A stretch of 64,000 bases of DNA from Cyanodermella asteris (taxonomy: Eukaryota; Ascomycota; Lecanoromycetes; Ostropales; Stictidaceae), in NCBI GenBank assembly GCA_900618795.1, contig UYJD01000003.1:2191803-2255802 (forward strand), in the 5' to 3' direction. Below, piece by piece: positions 20,001 through 30,456 of the stretch; the stretch's first letter is position 1; each line of letters begins with the position of its first letter. Both the position numbers and the translations under genes were made by a program. The notes under the pieces are model-generated. The model was not told the origin of the DNA and made no database searches. It saw only the letters and a program-made list of their open reading frames with translations.

Positions 20001-22646
20001 CGTGTCCATTCCTGGCAGTTGATACCAGGTCTTTCATTATGGCCTCATTGTCCTTCTCCAACACGAAAGATGTCATTTCGGGTGGAACGTCGAAACGTAT
20101 GAACTCTACCATGATGTAGACAGCAGCTTCCTGTAGATCTTTGTTCTCCTTCTGCTTCAGTATCTCGAAGCAGACTTTGCTTAACCTGCTTAGTTGAGTC
20201 ACAGTGCCTTCTTGTGAAGCTTTCGATGCGTCATACGTTCTCGAGCGATAGCTGAGGCGAGAAAGCCAGGCTCCAAGGGCAAACAGCGCACCTTGTACAC
20301 GGTACACATCTGCTCCGACAACACCAGTGCGCCTTTCGGCAGTGGCCCAAAGGTCTTGTGCAGCTCCAGTAATATTGCTTGCGCCCAGGCTGCTTTGAGA
20401 TGCGAGAATGCCAAACGCGCGTGCAACGTTCCTTCGCACCGAGGGATCGGTCGACGGGAGCACTCTTTTGAGCTCAGAGGAGCGTGATTGAAAGACACTG
20501 AGCGTGTCTGCGGTCCCGAAGCGAACCAAGTCAAGTAGAGCCTGAGACACAGCAGCAGACGGAGAAGGTCCCACAGTATGTTCGAAGGCTGCACCGAGGA
20601 GCTTCTCGAGAGCCCTTTGAGTCTTATCTCGGGCTTTTGGTATTGCCTGAAAGAATTGCTTGACCCCGTCGACTGAAGTTTCATCGTTCGTCAACGCAGA
20701 TTCGATATTCATCAACCATCTATCATCTATGACTGGAGCCGAACCATTACTGGCAAGAGCTGCATGGAAAAGCACAAATTTGGAGAACAATATTGCTTGG
20801 ACCAATGATTCGTTGCGACCAAGCAGCTGATCCTGATGCTCGGCGAAGAACGACAGACTCAATTGATCAAAGTTCGGAAGCTCGATAGCCTGGCTGGCTG
20901 AGCTATGCCGAAATGTCTTGCTGTGGACAAAAGGATCGAGACCCCCTTTTGCTTCTTCCTCCAGCTCCCTGCGGATGCCAGGAACAGTCATTGCAAGTAT
21001 ATTGAGATATCTTGCTCGGACGTTTGAGAAGGGGAAACATTGGTTCACGAATCGGAGAGCAGGATAGGTCGTCCTTGATGTCCCGTCAGTCGGGCTGTCG
21101 GACTTGATGAAGCTCTCAAGAATGCTCAGCAGACGACTCTCTTCATCCTCTCGGAGAGGATTTGCAGATATTGCAACGAGTGTGTTGCTTATTGCTGATT
21201 CGATGCTGAGGGACATCTCGTTTCCCGATGTGTCCTCGAGTAGTGAGCGGAAAAGGAAGCGTGTCAGATTTACAGGTCTTAGCTCTGGTGCTAGCGAATC
21301 TGGCCGAAATTAGTCAGAACCCACCCTTGTTGCTATACCGATGAGAGTTCGAGCGCCGGGGTTATTTACAGCAGTGGGAATGAAATGGGGACTTGCTTAC
21401 CGATTGACTTTGCTTTTGTTCGGATCAGGAGACCAAGCGTTTCATAAGCTTTGCTCCGTGACTCCAAAACGGCGGCATCGCTTTGTACACTGGCCGTCTT
21501 TGCTACTTGTGGCCATCCTTGACCCTCTATTAACAGTTTTGTTTCCTCAAGCAGTGGAGCAGTATCGATTGCCCCCTCCGACATTCGCGTAATCCAATTG
21601 ACAAACGCAAATGCCGCAGTCCGTAATTTCGACCCTTCAAGACCCGATGTTTCAGGGTCAAGTGCATCCTTGACGATTCTTTCGGCATGACTGTGCTTGG
21701 CCGCTTGCGCAGACTTGCTGAGAACGTTCAGTATCTTGATCTTGAGAGGTGGACGTGCGGGGCTTTTGCTAGAGCCGTCGCCCTGGTAGAGGGCGAGTAG
21801 GCTGTCCATCACAGGCTCGCTTTCGAGATCAGAAACCGTCATACAACGCTTCAACATATCGTTTCCGGTGTCTGAGATCCTAGAGTTTGTGTCGGATGCC
21901 GCGATAATGGCAGGAAGTAGACGCTCAGAGTCATTGAAGACGCCGCTGGCAACAAACTTTGCGACTGCGATCTTGGCCTCCACAAGATTGACTGAGCCAG
22001 CCGGATGGCCTGCAGACTTCCAAAAAGTATCATCACTGAAACCGAAAAACTCGACATCGTCCCTGGTGAGACAGGGTTGGCTCTCTGCTGTAGGACCCTG
22101 GTAAAGCAGCAGCTTGCCTAGTCTTTCAGAGAGAAACTTGGTATCGCTGTCGGACAAATTGAGTTGCTCTCGCAGCTTCAAATCCTCCTGTGAGGCTCTA
22201 GCTGGAAGTGGCACATATAGTAGTAGCCGAACGAATAGAGAAAACAGGCCTGAGGCTTGCTTGGGAGAGACAGCATATACGCTCTGCAGACCCTGAATGA
22301 CTTGCGGAAAATATTCCCTTCGACGTGATTCTGGGATGCGCTCAAGGCCAATCTTGATGTATCGTAGGTCAAAAAGTCTGACGAGATCTTTAGGAACATC
22401 CCGAAACTGCGTAAGCAGATCTCTCAAAGGAAGCTCAAAACTCGTTGGAGCGAGGAGGGTGTCGATGAATTTGCATACTTTGATGACTTCGTTTCGTACT
22501 GCAAGATGCTCAGAAGCCAATTTCAGAAGTAAAGGAGCAAGGTATTTGTCCAGGTTAGTCTTGAGTGACCTGTCGTCCTTGGATGACGCTATACGGAGCT
22601 GCACATTTCCGATGAGCTTCAGCTCCCTCTCCTGCGTAGACGCCAT
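17068..22646 (-). CDS. ecm29: Proteasome adaptor and scaffold Ecm29
   Basis: Two exons, 21401-22646 and 17068-21299, with a 101-nt intron, join in frame as SI-DSLAPELRPVNL and give 1825 aa. This is close to yeast Ecm29 (about 1870). The N-terminus MASTQERELKLIGNVQLRIA and long all-helical HEAT-repeat sequence throughout match the family. Ecm29 clamps the 20S core to the 19S cap, inhibits faulty proteasomes and links proteasomes to membranes and motors (established). The internal Met at 21216 is not the start. The gene diverges from CYP51 across 1.1 kb. It is the second proteasome gene in the window, about 9 kb from PUP3. Confidence 0.92.
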
Positions 22647-23123
22647 AGTGGAGACGGATGATTCGCCAAGCGAAGTAGTCAGGATACCAGATCAGGCTTC
22701 AGTCGGCATCGGAATGGTCCTTGAGTCGGAACTGGTTCGATATGTGCCAGCAATCCGTCCGCGATTTTGATCCAATGTATGGGCTGATTGAAGCGCAGTC
22801 GGCGGTGGGCTCTCCGCTGCAAGGAGCACTGTTAAGATGCGCCGGCTGCACGGATACGGGCACTGGAAAGATACGTGATGGGCGCACACTGGAAAGCTAA
22901 GAAACCGTGTTAGCTTCGTCTTGGCTGGAGGAGTTGGCTCGGATGATTCATGCAAGGATCCAAGAAAGATCGCCAAGACTAGACAACAGCTTTGTACAAC
23001 GCTTGATTCGAACTCTCACGAGCCACGCTGGCCCCAAAGCGCAAATTTGACGCATGATGAATAGAAGTTGCGCTTCAGCGCATACCTTCGGCAGCTCCGG
23101 TGACTGGTTGGCAGAATTTGGTG

Positions 23124-23142
23124 ATTCGTTCAATGAACGAAT
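23124..23142. repeat. Perfect inverted repeat in the ECM29/CYP51 promoter
   Basis: ATTCGTTCA-A-TGAACGAAT: 9-base arms around one central base. It overlaps the first T of TTTGCCACG (23142-23150), which on the other strand reads CGTGGCAAA. That differs by one base from the yeast proteasome element GGTGGCAAA. It could be a dimeric factor site. Confidence 0.6.
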
Positions 23143-23460
23143 TTGCCACGCTGATTCCTTCACCTTGTACCAGCGAACTGCTGTCCTGCGAATCGTGTCG
23201 TTGCCACCCTTACTCGTCTCTACGTGTAAATACTCTCGAGTTCGGATTTGTCGTGCAACAGCTCGCCACTCGGTTCGGCCAACTTATCATCGCCAACCAG
23301 AATCATGGACGACAGTCGTCCTCAAATATAAGATGAAGTAGTTACAAGACAGCGGCAACAACGCACAAGGAGAGTAGATAAAGAACGTTCAAACTCACAG
23401 CGGTCAGCCAGTCGAGAAGATTCGATGGTTCATTAGTGGATCAAGCGACGGATCAGCAGA

Positions 23461-23488
23461 CGTCGTCGTCGTCGTCGTCGTCGTCGTC
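23461..23488. repeat. (CGT)9 trinucleotide tract upstream of CYP51
   Basis: Nine uninterrupted CGT units plus C, about 275 nt before the CYP51 ATG. It is not in a supported coding frame. Such tracts change length easily and this one may lie in the promoter or 5' UTR. Confidence 0.85.
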
Positions 23489-23761
23489 CAGGCAGACATA
23501 GATGACGCTGGCTCGACGGATGGAAATGTCATAGTTCCGGGCGGCTCGTCGTCTGCCGGCAGCAAGGGTCGTTGGTCCGTGCACGTGCCGGCATCTCAGG
23601 TTCGTCAGTTGAGTTTGGTGGTGCGATTAAACGCGATCCGGCCTGCCGTCGCGCCGAAAAATAATGTCAATTGTCTACCCCTTACGATCACCTTCTACTC
23701 AATACTGCTCTTCCCAACACCCGGTTCGCAGAACAAAGAGGAGGACTACACAGATTTCGCC

Positions 23762-25339
23762 ATGGGTCTTCTCGCCGACCTCACCAGCGCTCTCAATGCG
23801 CCCGAGCTCTCCACCTACTCGTCCCTGAGTCTGGCTGGAGCTGCCGCCGTCGTCTTTGTCGTCCTCGCAATCGTCTTGAATGTTTTGTCGCAACTGCTTT
23901 TCAAGGATCCTACAGCTCCCCCGGTCGTCTTCCACTGGGTCCCCTTCTTCGGCAGCACCGTCGTCTACGGCATCGATCCCTACAAGTTCTTCTTCAACTG
24001 CAAGCAGAAATACGGCGATGTCTTCACCTTCATTCTCCTCGGTAGGAAGACAACCGTCTGCCTGGGCACCAAAGGCAACGAGTTTATTCTGAACGGCAAG
24101 CTGAAGGACTTGAATGCCGAAGAAATCTACTCTCCTCTCACAACTCCCGTTTTTGGCACCGATGTTGTTTACGACTGCCCGAACTCCAAGCTCATGGAGC
24201 AAAAGAAATTCGTCAAGTTCGGTCTTACTTCCGAGGCTCTGCGCTCATATGTCCCGCTGATCGTGAACGAGGTGGAACAGTTTTTGAAGACAAACCCTGC
24301 TTTTAAGGGCGGCAAGGGTAGTGTCGACATTCCCCCAGTGATGGCAGAGATCACCATATACACCGCTTCGCGGACGCTTCAGGGCAAGGAGGTGCGCGAC
24401 TCGTTTGATTCGACATTCGCTGGACTGTATCACGATCTGGACGCTGGCTTTTCTCCCATCAACTTCATGCTCCCCCACTTTCCCTTCTCCCACAACAAGA
24501 AGCGTGACTTTGCTCGTGAGCGTATGGTTGAGGTGTATTCACAAATCATCAAGACCCGCAGGGAGGGCAAGTCGCTGAAGAAGCAAGGCGAGGATGACAT
24601 GATTTGGAATCTGATGGGCTCAACGTACAAGAATGGTGTTGACTTGCCCGACCACGAGATTGCGCACATGATGATTGCCATGTTGATGGCTGGACAGCAC
24701 TCCTCTTCTGCCACCGGATCCTGGATTGTTTTGCGTCTAGCGACACGGCCGGACATTGTTGAAGAATTGTACCAGGAGCAGGTCGAGGTCTTTGGCAAGG
24801 ACTTGGCGCCGTTGACTTTTGACGGTGTTCAAAAGCTGAAGATGAACGCCCAGGTCGTCAAGGAAACCCTGCGTATTCACTCGCCGATCCACAGCATCAT
24901 GCGCAAGGTCAAGTCTCCAATGCCTATCGAAGGTACCCCATATGTGATTCCGACCTCCCACACGCTGCTTGCCGCGCCCGGCGTCACAGCGAAACAAGAC
25001 CACTACTTCGCTAATGCCGACCACTGGGAACCTCACCGCTGGGATGCCGGTCTTTACGAACAGAAGGAAGATGCGGAAGAGGAGAAGGTTGACTACGGCT
25101 GGGGCGCTGTAAGCAAGGGCACAGCCAGCCCTTACTTGCCCTTCGGTGCCGGCCGACACAGGTGCATTGGAGAACAGTTTGCTTATGTACAGCTTGGCAC
25201 TATTACTGCCACGTTGGTAAGACATTTCAAGTTCTCCAACCCGGCCACCAGGAAGGGTGTACCTGACACCGACTACTCGAGTCTATTCTCACGGCCGATG
25301 GGCACGGCGATTGTCAACTGGGAAAAACGAGATGTATGA
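23762..25339 (+). CDS. cyp51: Sterol 14-alpha-demethylase CYP51 (Erg11)
   Basis: A single exon of 525 aa from [11 protein letters not shown] membrane anchor spans about residues 22-46. The chain then shows the CYP51 signatures: [31 protein letters not shown], the I-helix AGQHSSS (310-316), the ExxR pair ETLR (368-371), [15 protein letters not shown] and the heme loop [10 protein letters not shown] with Cys468. The enzyme removes the 14-alpha methyl group of lanosterol or eburicol in ergosterol synthesis at the ER and is the target of azoles. Val136 and Tyr137 are the usual wild-type residues. In the substrate-channel loop, DYGYG of relatives is DYGWG here (Trp447). The start at 23762 gives the normal family N-terminus; the 23579 ATG would add 61 odd residues. 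Confidence 0.96.
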   Translation: MGLLADLTSALNAPELSTYSSLSLAGAAAVVFVVLAIVLNVLSQLLFKDPTAPPVVFHWVPFFGSTVVYGIDPYKFFFNCKQKYGDVFTFILLGRKTTVCLGTKGNEFILNGKLKDLNAEEIYSPLTTPVFGTDVVYDCPNSKLMEQKKFVKFGLTSEALRSYVPLIVNEVEQFLKTNPAFKGGKGSVDIPPVMAEITIYTASRTLQGKEVRDSFDSTFAGLYHDLDAGFSPINFMLPHFPFSHNKKRDFARERMVEVYSQIIKTRREGKSLKKQGEDDMIWNLMGSTYKNGVDLPDHEIAHMMIAMLMAGQHSSSATGSWIVLRLATRPDIVEELYQEQVEVFGKDLAPLTFDGVQKLKMNAQVVKETLRIHSPIHSIMRKVKSPMPIEGTPYVIPTSHTLLAAPGVTAKQDHYFANADHWEPHRWDAGLYEQKEDAEEEKVDYGWGAVSKGTASPYLPFGAGRHRCIGEQFAYVQLGTITATLVRHFKFSNPATRKGVPDTDYSSLFSRPMGTAIVNWEKRDV

Positions 25340-25817
25340 AAGGAAACATGAACATACTAATGTGAGCGCATCACGATGGTGCATTGAAGCGGGGCGTTAT
25401 GGATGGATACAGCGTATAGAATGTGCGACATTGAACATAGACGCATTCTAGCTGCCTCGAGGTCTGTTGCAAGCTCGGTTCACATCCACGAGGTGGCCTC
25501 AGAATTGATGGACATAAGATTTCAGGCATAGAGCATTCGACTCACGCTCGAGCATCCAGTGAGGCGGCCAGAATCCGTCCCCATTCGAAACAACCGAGCA
25601 TGTCGGCGGACGGCGAAGTACACAAGCATGGAAAGTGGTAGTAATTGAGCGCCGACAAATATCAGGCGCCGACTTTTCGAAGAGCAGACGTTCTTGGTGA
25701 GACGATACCAATTTTATTCTGCTTTGACGCAGCTTTCTCCGTTACATACTTCTTGTGCCTACCATCTGCACTCTGTCCCGTCTCCAAGCAAGATGAGTCC
25801 ATCTGCCGGCACCGAAT
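25340..25817. other. Convergent 3' intergenic region
   Basis: 478 nt between the CYP51 and MYND-gene stops; no gene seen. Confidence 0.5.
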
Positions 25818-27539
25818 CTATTGCAAGCTTGTGCTCCGTCGTACGCGCAACTGGTATGGCGTTGCTCTCTCCCACTCTTCATGCCCACGTTGTCCAATGT
25901 TCGCCTTCTGGAGCTGCCCAAAGAGTTCCTGATAACCTCCCTTATCCGCCAACAACAATGCATCGTTACCTTTTCTCTCTTGATCTAATACTCTATGTGA
26001 GCACTCGAACGCCTCCCTAAACATCCTCGCGATTTCCGTCCCGAGCGCACTGACCGACAAACATTGGGGTTTTGACAAGTCCTTCCCATCAGACCTGAAA
26101 AACAAAGCCTCCCCGACGCAGTCCTTCTGATGGAGCCCCAAGTTTTTCTCATTTGGGTTCATCCCATGCCATCTCAAAATACCAACCGTACGCAGCATGT
26201 CACACATGTTATGCTCGTCGTGGCAACGATGGTGGCTATCCGTGACGCGTTTGACAGCGTTCGACAGCGGGTACATTTTAAGAGGCATCTGGATCATGTT
26301 GCCAAACGTCAGCTCTTCTCCTAAAGACTTGTCCTCGATGGCGGCAAGCTGCGTGTCTGATAGGTACACGCTCTGCCCCAAGCCGTTATTACGGCGCTGA
26401 GTATCTCGTCTGCAATTCAGACGCTGGCCCTGAAGTCGCTTTCCTGGCGGCAGTCTCCAAACGTCGACGCAGAGATCCTCCTTTTTAGTCTTGTCCCCTG
26501 GCTTGCAACACCCAAGTATATCCACCACATCCCTAAAGTCGGCCATCGTGACGTCCCTCAGCCTGAACATGTCCTTCTCGTGATCCTCAGAGTCTCGCGG
26601 TTGCAGCGCCAGCACGAGCACCGGCCCCATCCACTCCGAAGGCCTCAGATATGTATTCCCCAGAATCTTAGTCACCGACAAATTCTCATCCAACAGCCAC
26701 GTCATCATGGTGCCACCAGACCTTTTCGACCTCCTGCGACGCACCGACCCGTGAGCAACCGGGATATCGTGATCAGTATCGTTCCCAGCCTCTATGATGG
26801 TCTCGTCCGAATCACTCTCCTTGATGCCTTCCCCCTTTTCCACCCACTTCGGTTCCTGCGCCATCGTCAAAATCGCAAACTCCCCCCTCAAGTTCCTCAA
26901 CCGATACACATTCTGCCCCACGATCATGCTGCGCAGATTTTCATTCTGAAGCGCCTTCTTAGGCATGTTCCAGATCGCGCTGAGGCTTTTCTTACACACG
27001 TCATCGCTGTCCTCGTCGTCCAGCAACGTGTCGAGCCAGACAAGCTGGACAGCGGCTTTATCTGGCGGGAAATTGAAAGTGAGAAATTTGCGCTTGGAGG
27101 AAGCTCGTGAGTAAGATGAGGTCTGCGTTGATGAGGGCGTGTCGGAGGGCTTCAACAGACGGTTCGGAAAGGTGTAGGTGCAAAATACGCTGTGAACGGT
27201 TGCGTCGAGGTCCTGGCAACTCTGGCTGCAATATTTGACTTCCTTGCAGGTTCCACAGGTGAGGTTCGCTTCCGAGTTGCAAATTGGGCAGAGTCCGACG
27301 GGCGCATCGGGCGCTGGCGTGTCAGCGGAGACTGCGACTGAAGGCGTCGGACTCTGGATGGCGATTCTCGGCGCCCCTGTAGGCGGCGGTTCTGGGCTTG
27401 GATTTGGACAACGTAGAAGTGGTGAGGAGGGAATGTTGGAGCTGACGCTGGAGTTCGTTCTCGACACCAGATCTGGTTCTGGAACTGGAGGTGAGGCATC
27501 CAGCTCCATGGGCGACGTGCCCCTTTGGTCTTTCTCCAT
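25818..27539 (-). CDS. MYND zinc-finger protein, unknown role
   Basis: A 573-aa product from MEKDQRGTSP (27539); the frame is open to 27665 but that stretch looks like leader. Residues 1-80 are Pro/Ser-rich and disordered. A MYND finger at residues 84-120 has all ligands: C84, C87, C95, C98, C104, C108, H116 and C120. MYND fingers bind proline-rich partner peptides. The rest (about 150-573) has no domain I recognise; it includes a basic VRRRRSKRS patch (possible nuclear signal) and a C-terminal region with many Cys and His. No SET domain is seen, so it is not a SMYD methyltransferase. A transcriptional or scaffold role is inference. Confidence 0.75.
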   Translation of the reverse strand: MEKDQRGTSPMELDASPPVPEPDLVSRTNSSVSSNIPSSPLLRCPNPSPEPPPTGAPRIAIQSPTPSVAVSADTPAPDAPVGLCPICNSEANLTCGTCKEVKYCSQSCQDLDATVHSVFCTYTFPNRLLKPSDTPSSTQTSSYSRASSKRKFLTFNFPPDKAAVQLVWLDTLLDDEDSDDVCKKSLSAIWNMPKKALQNENLRSMIVGQNVYRLRNLRGEFAILTMAQEPKWVEKGEGIKESDSDETIIEAGNDTDHDIPVAHGSVRRRRSKRSGGTMMTWLLDENLSVTKILGNTYLRPSEWMGPVLVLALQPRDSEDHEKDMFRLRDVTMADFRDVVDILGCCKPGDKTKKEDLCVDVWRLPPGKRLQGQRLNCRRDTQRRNNGLGQSVYLSDTQLAAIEDKSLGEELTFGNMIQMPLKMYPLSNAVKRVTDSHHRCHDEHNMCDMLRTVGILRWHGMNPNEKNLGLHQKDCVGEALFFRSDGKDLSKPQCLSVSALGTEIARMFREAFECSHRVLDQERKGNDALLLADKGGYQELFGQLQKANIGQRGHEEWERATPYQLRVRRSTSLQ

Positions 27540-29499
27540 GGTGGGATATAATACCGGATGAGTTATATGAAGTTGAGGCGATGTTCCTGTGAGTCGGAGG
27601 GTGAACAGGTATTGGTGGCAACGTAAATATGACGCGGAAGGTGCGACCCTGAGTAGGTACAGCAATGGCAGGCGCGCGACTGCACTTTCCTTTTACATCC
27701 AATGCCAGAAACTCGAAGATCGCGTGTGGCAAGCGATCATCCTTTGATTGACTTGAAGTCAAGGCCTTTGAGCCACGGTCTGACGGTGAAGGTCTGTATT
27801 ATTAGTTCTGTACCTGACTATTGCCAACGGGCCGCTAATGTTTCGAGCCACCTTTTGCTCTCCTCTTGCGAGAAGTGCTTTCCATCTTGTATCGTTTTAT
27901 CCATGCCAGACCTCATCGTCCCTTTTTTGCTCAAGAGACCAGCTCTGCAAAACACCTTTCCCTCCCAATTTTGCTTGCTTATGCCGTTGTTACCGCCGAC
28001 CCAGTGGACTGCTGTGTCATAGTAGCGTAGACCGTCAGCTCAGTAACATGCTTCGATAGGGCGACCTCAAAGTAGCCGTCTCCCCCGGGGTCCGTCTGAG
28101 TGCCCGTGTGCTTGGGCAAGGAAGTAGTGCTGTCGACATCAAATGTTCCACGAATGAACCGACGGTACGAGCGGAGAGATACATAACGTGCAATGAGGTT
28201 GATGACGTCTGTGCAGGTGCTCTGCGAGCCACGGTCTGGCTCGAAAACATGTCGTGGAGTAGACTACCATGCTCTATGGTCGGAGCCGAGATCACGATCC
28301 GAGTCAAAAGCAAGAGGTAGAGGAAGCAGAACCTTCCCTCTATTTGACTTGAATAGACAAAGCGAGCGCTTTTCGACACTTGGGGAGCAAGTGAGGGATA
28401 ACAACTGCAAGTGCGTTCGAATGGAAGTCAGGTTTGTTTTATTGAAAGGAGAATATGAAGCTACGATACTGCCAGATCCTAATGCTGCGAAATAGCGTCA
28501 AATTGATGGCAGGAAGAGTGGAAGTGCAAGGAGAGAAGTACCTGCTTCTCGGTGCAGTTCTAAATGACGAACCTACATTCCAACCAAAAAAAGAGGTCGC
28601 TGGACTCTTTGTTTTGTAGCAGACAGAAAGCCGTCGCGATTCGACCCGTCCATCGACGGAGAAGGGGTGGAAGCCTCGACAGGCACTCCCGCGGTTCACG
28701 TGTGAGACATGGCATGCACCAAATGAGGCCTGCATAGCCATGTTTGCAGGAAAAGTGCGTCGGTCGCCGTACAGTCTTGACGCCGTGAGCTGGAAGTGTG
28801 TGAATTCCCTGATGCGGCCTCAACAGCGGCCAGCGCGCGAAGCAAAGTGGAGCGGCCACTCGGTGGCCTGTTTTATGGGACCGCTCAAGACCGAGATCAG
28901 ACACTATCCCAACCTTGACACGGACCTGGGCGGGACCATCCTATTGGCTCCAGATAGTTATTTGTTGTGCCATTGCTTATGTCTTCCAGGAAGAATGTCC
29001 GTCATGCATGCCGTCAGCTGGTATTGAGTGAGAACGAGATAAGGCGTACCTGCAAGCTGCGCCACGTGCGAGATGCTGACATTAATGAAATGATTGGAAC
29101 GATAAAGTTGCTAGGATGGAGCAAAGAACATCGGCAGCAACATTTGTCAAGACGCAGTAGAGTTCCATTTCCGGTCATGCCCTCGCAAAATCCAAATTTA
29201 TCATCTGATGTGGTCAAGGAAAGACATCAGTGGCTTTCTGCAGGCTATGGATTTCCCCAGAATCTTCGTTCAAATCGCAATTCGCCTTTTTGCTGAATTC
29301 AACTTTATCTGAGACCAATTTGGCATACGTTGTTGGGTTCAATGCACTGAAGCGGGGAAGACATCAAAGCCCGAGCACAACAAGCCCTGGTTCGTATTGT
29401 ACCGATGACAGTAAGTACATATAGACCGATCACCATTAGCCCTAACCCTGCGAGAACTGGTGCACGCCAGTAAAGAGACAAGCCTTCCTCGACCTGTTC
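27540..29499. other. Gene-poor interval
   Basis: About 2 kb without a supported gene. Short frames of up to 115 codons occur on both strands but none has a domain or codon pattern like the neighbours. Only a chance CCCTAACCCT at 29440-29449 resembles telomeric repeat. Confidence 0.45.
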
Positions 29500-30441
29500 T
29501 TAACCTTCAATCACCAGACCCGTAGTATTCAAAGTTGTGGAGCTTGTGGAGCTCGCATCGTAGACAAAAAGGATCTGTCGATAGTCCGAAGTCGTTGGCG
29601 CCTCCAATGGGATCGAGTACCGGGCCTGCTGATTTCCTTCGGTCCCAGCTGGGCATGATCTGCCAATTTCGATAAAAGCTGTAATCAAAGTCCTCGGAAT
29701 ACTGTAACTGATGTTCGGGTTGACTGGGATGACCGTGCCATTCTGCGCCTTAGCATCGTGAAGCCCTACCCAGATGATGCCTGTCGTGCCATCTTCCTTT
29801 AAGAGGAAGCTCTGCCATGAACGCGCATTGCCCGAGCCGAGATTGACGGCATCTACCGGATCACCATAATAGCCTACCGGATCAAGTGCTGCTCGTTGGC
29901 CTGGAGCAATGGTTGCCGTCGGCATTGGCTGGCTATCTCCATTGCACCACACGAGGGTAGACATGTGCTTCGATGCGTCCGAGTCTGAGTTGCTAGTGGT
30001 CGGGTTGGCTGCGGACGTACCAGATGCAGCCGAGTTCAGCGGGATAGTTGTAGTCGCTGACATTAACAGGCTCGACGAAGCTGATGCAGAGTTCTCGTCC
30101 GACACAGCTGAAGCCCCTGAAGCTGCTGGAACCGATGAAGCTAGCACTGAGCTCGGGCTTGACATCGAAGCTGAGCTCACAACGTCCGCCGGGACAGACG
30201 CATCAGTTTGAAATGTTTGCGGCGCGCTTGCAGCGGCGCTCGAGATCGTGGTAGGACCAGTAGTCGCGGTAGAAGGGCTCGAAGCCGAGGTGTTGACGCT
30301 ACTATTTTGTCTGGGCCAAATGGCTCGCGCAGCAATGGCAGGGCCGCTTTTACCACGAGTAAGAAGTTTATCGTCCGTTCCGGGTGCTGCAGACGCCAGG
30401 GGCACGGCCAAAAGCAGTGGCAGAACATGAGCGAGAGACAT
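29500..30441 (-). CDS. Secreted Ser/Thr/Ala-rich protein
   Basis: A 313-aa product from MSLAHVLPLLLAVPLASAA, a good signal peptide with probable cleavage after the first 18-19 residues. An ATG five codons upstream (30456) is an alternative, and the frame is open further to 30882 without signal-peptide sense. Residues about 45-170 are Ser, Thr and Ala-rich with little else, suiting an O-mannosylated stalk. The C-terminal part (about 170-313) is a compact domain with few Cys (WCNGD, RSCPAG) and several N-glycosylation sites, ending TGLVIEG without an obvious GPI signal. Likely a secreted or wall-associated protein; family unknown. Confidence 0.7.
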   Translation of the reverse strand: MSLAHVLPLLLAVPLASAAPGTDDKLLTRGKSGPAIAARAIWPRQNSSVNTSASSPSTATTGPTTISSAAASAPQTFQTDASVPADVVSSASMSSPSSVLASSVPAASGASAVSDENSASASSSLLMSATTTIPLNSAASGTSAANPTTSNSDSDASKHMSTLVWCNGDSQPMPTATIAPGQRAALDPVGYYGDPVDAVNLGSGNARSWQSFLLKEDGTTGIIWVGLHDAKAQNGTVIPVNPNISYSIPRTLITAFIEIGRSCPAGTEGNQQARYSIPLEAPTTSDYRQILFVYDASSTSSTTLNTTGLVIEG

Positions 30442-30456
30442 GTTTTCGGATCGCAT

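Larger units (their letters stand above)
22647..23761. promoter_or_regulatory. Divergent promoter region, ECM29 and CYP51
   Basis: 1.1 kb between the two starts. It holds a perfect 9+1+9 inverted repeat (23124-23142) that runs into TTTGCCAC, a (CGT)9 tract (23461-23488) and an E-box CACGTG at 23581-23586. Short frames here have no domains. The CYP51 frame is open back to 23579, but that 61-codon extension is unlike the family. Confidence 0.45.

Noticed and set aside
22985-23025. GTTCGAATC on the minus strand, tRNA-like
   Set aside because: The T-stem does not pair and no anticodon arm is found.
23579-23761. N-terminal extension of CYP51
   Set aside because: The 61 residues lack resemblance to CYP51; the Met at 23762 gives the usual MGLL start.
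28035-28379. Minus-strand 114-codon frame with a hydrophobic stretch
   Set aside because: The hydrophobic stretch is not at a plausible N-terminus and the rest has no protein-like pattern.
29438-29450. CCCTAACCCT resembling telomeric repeat
   Set aside because: Less than two units; chance occurrence.
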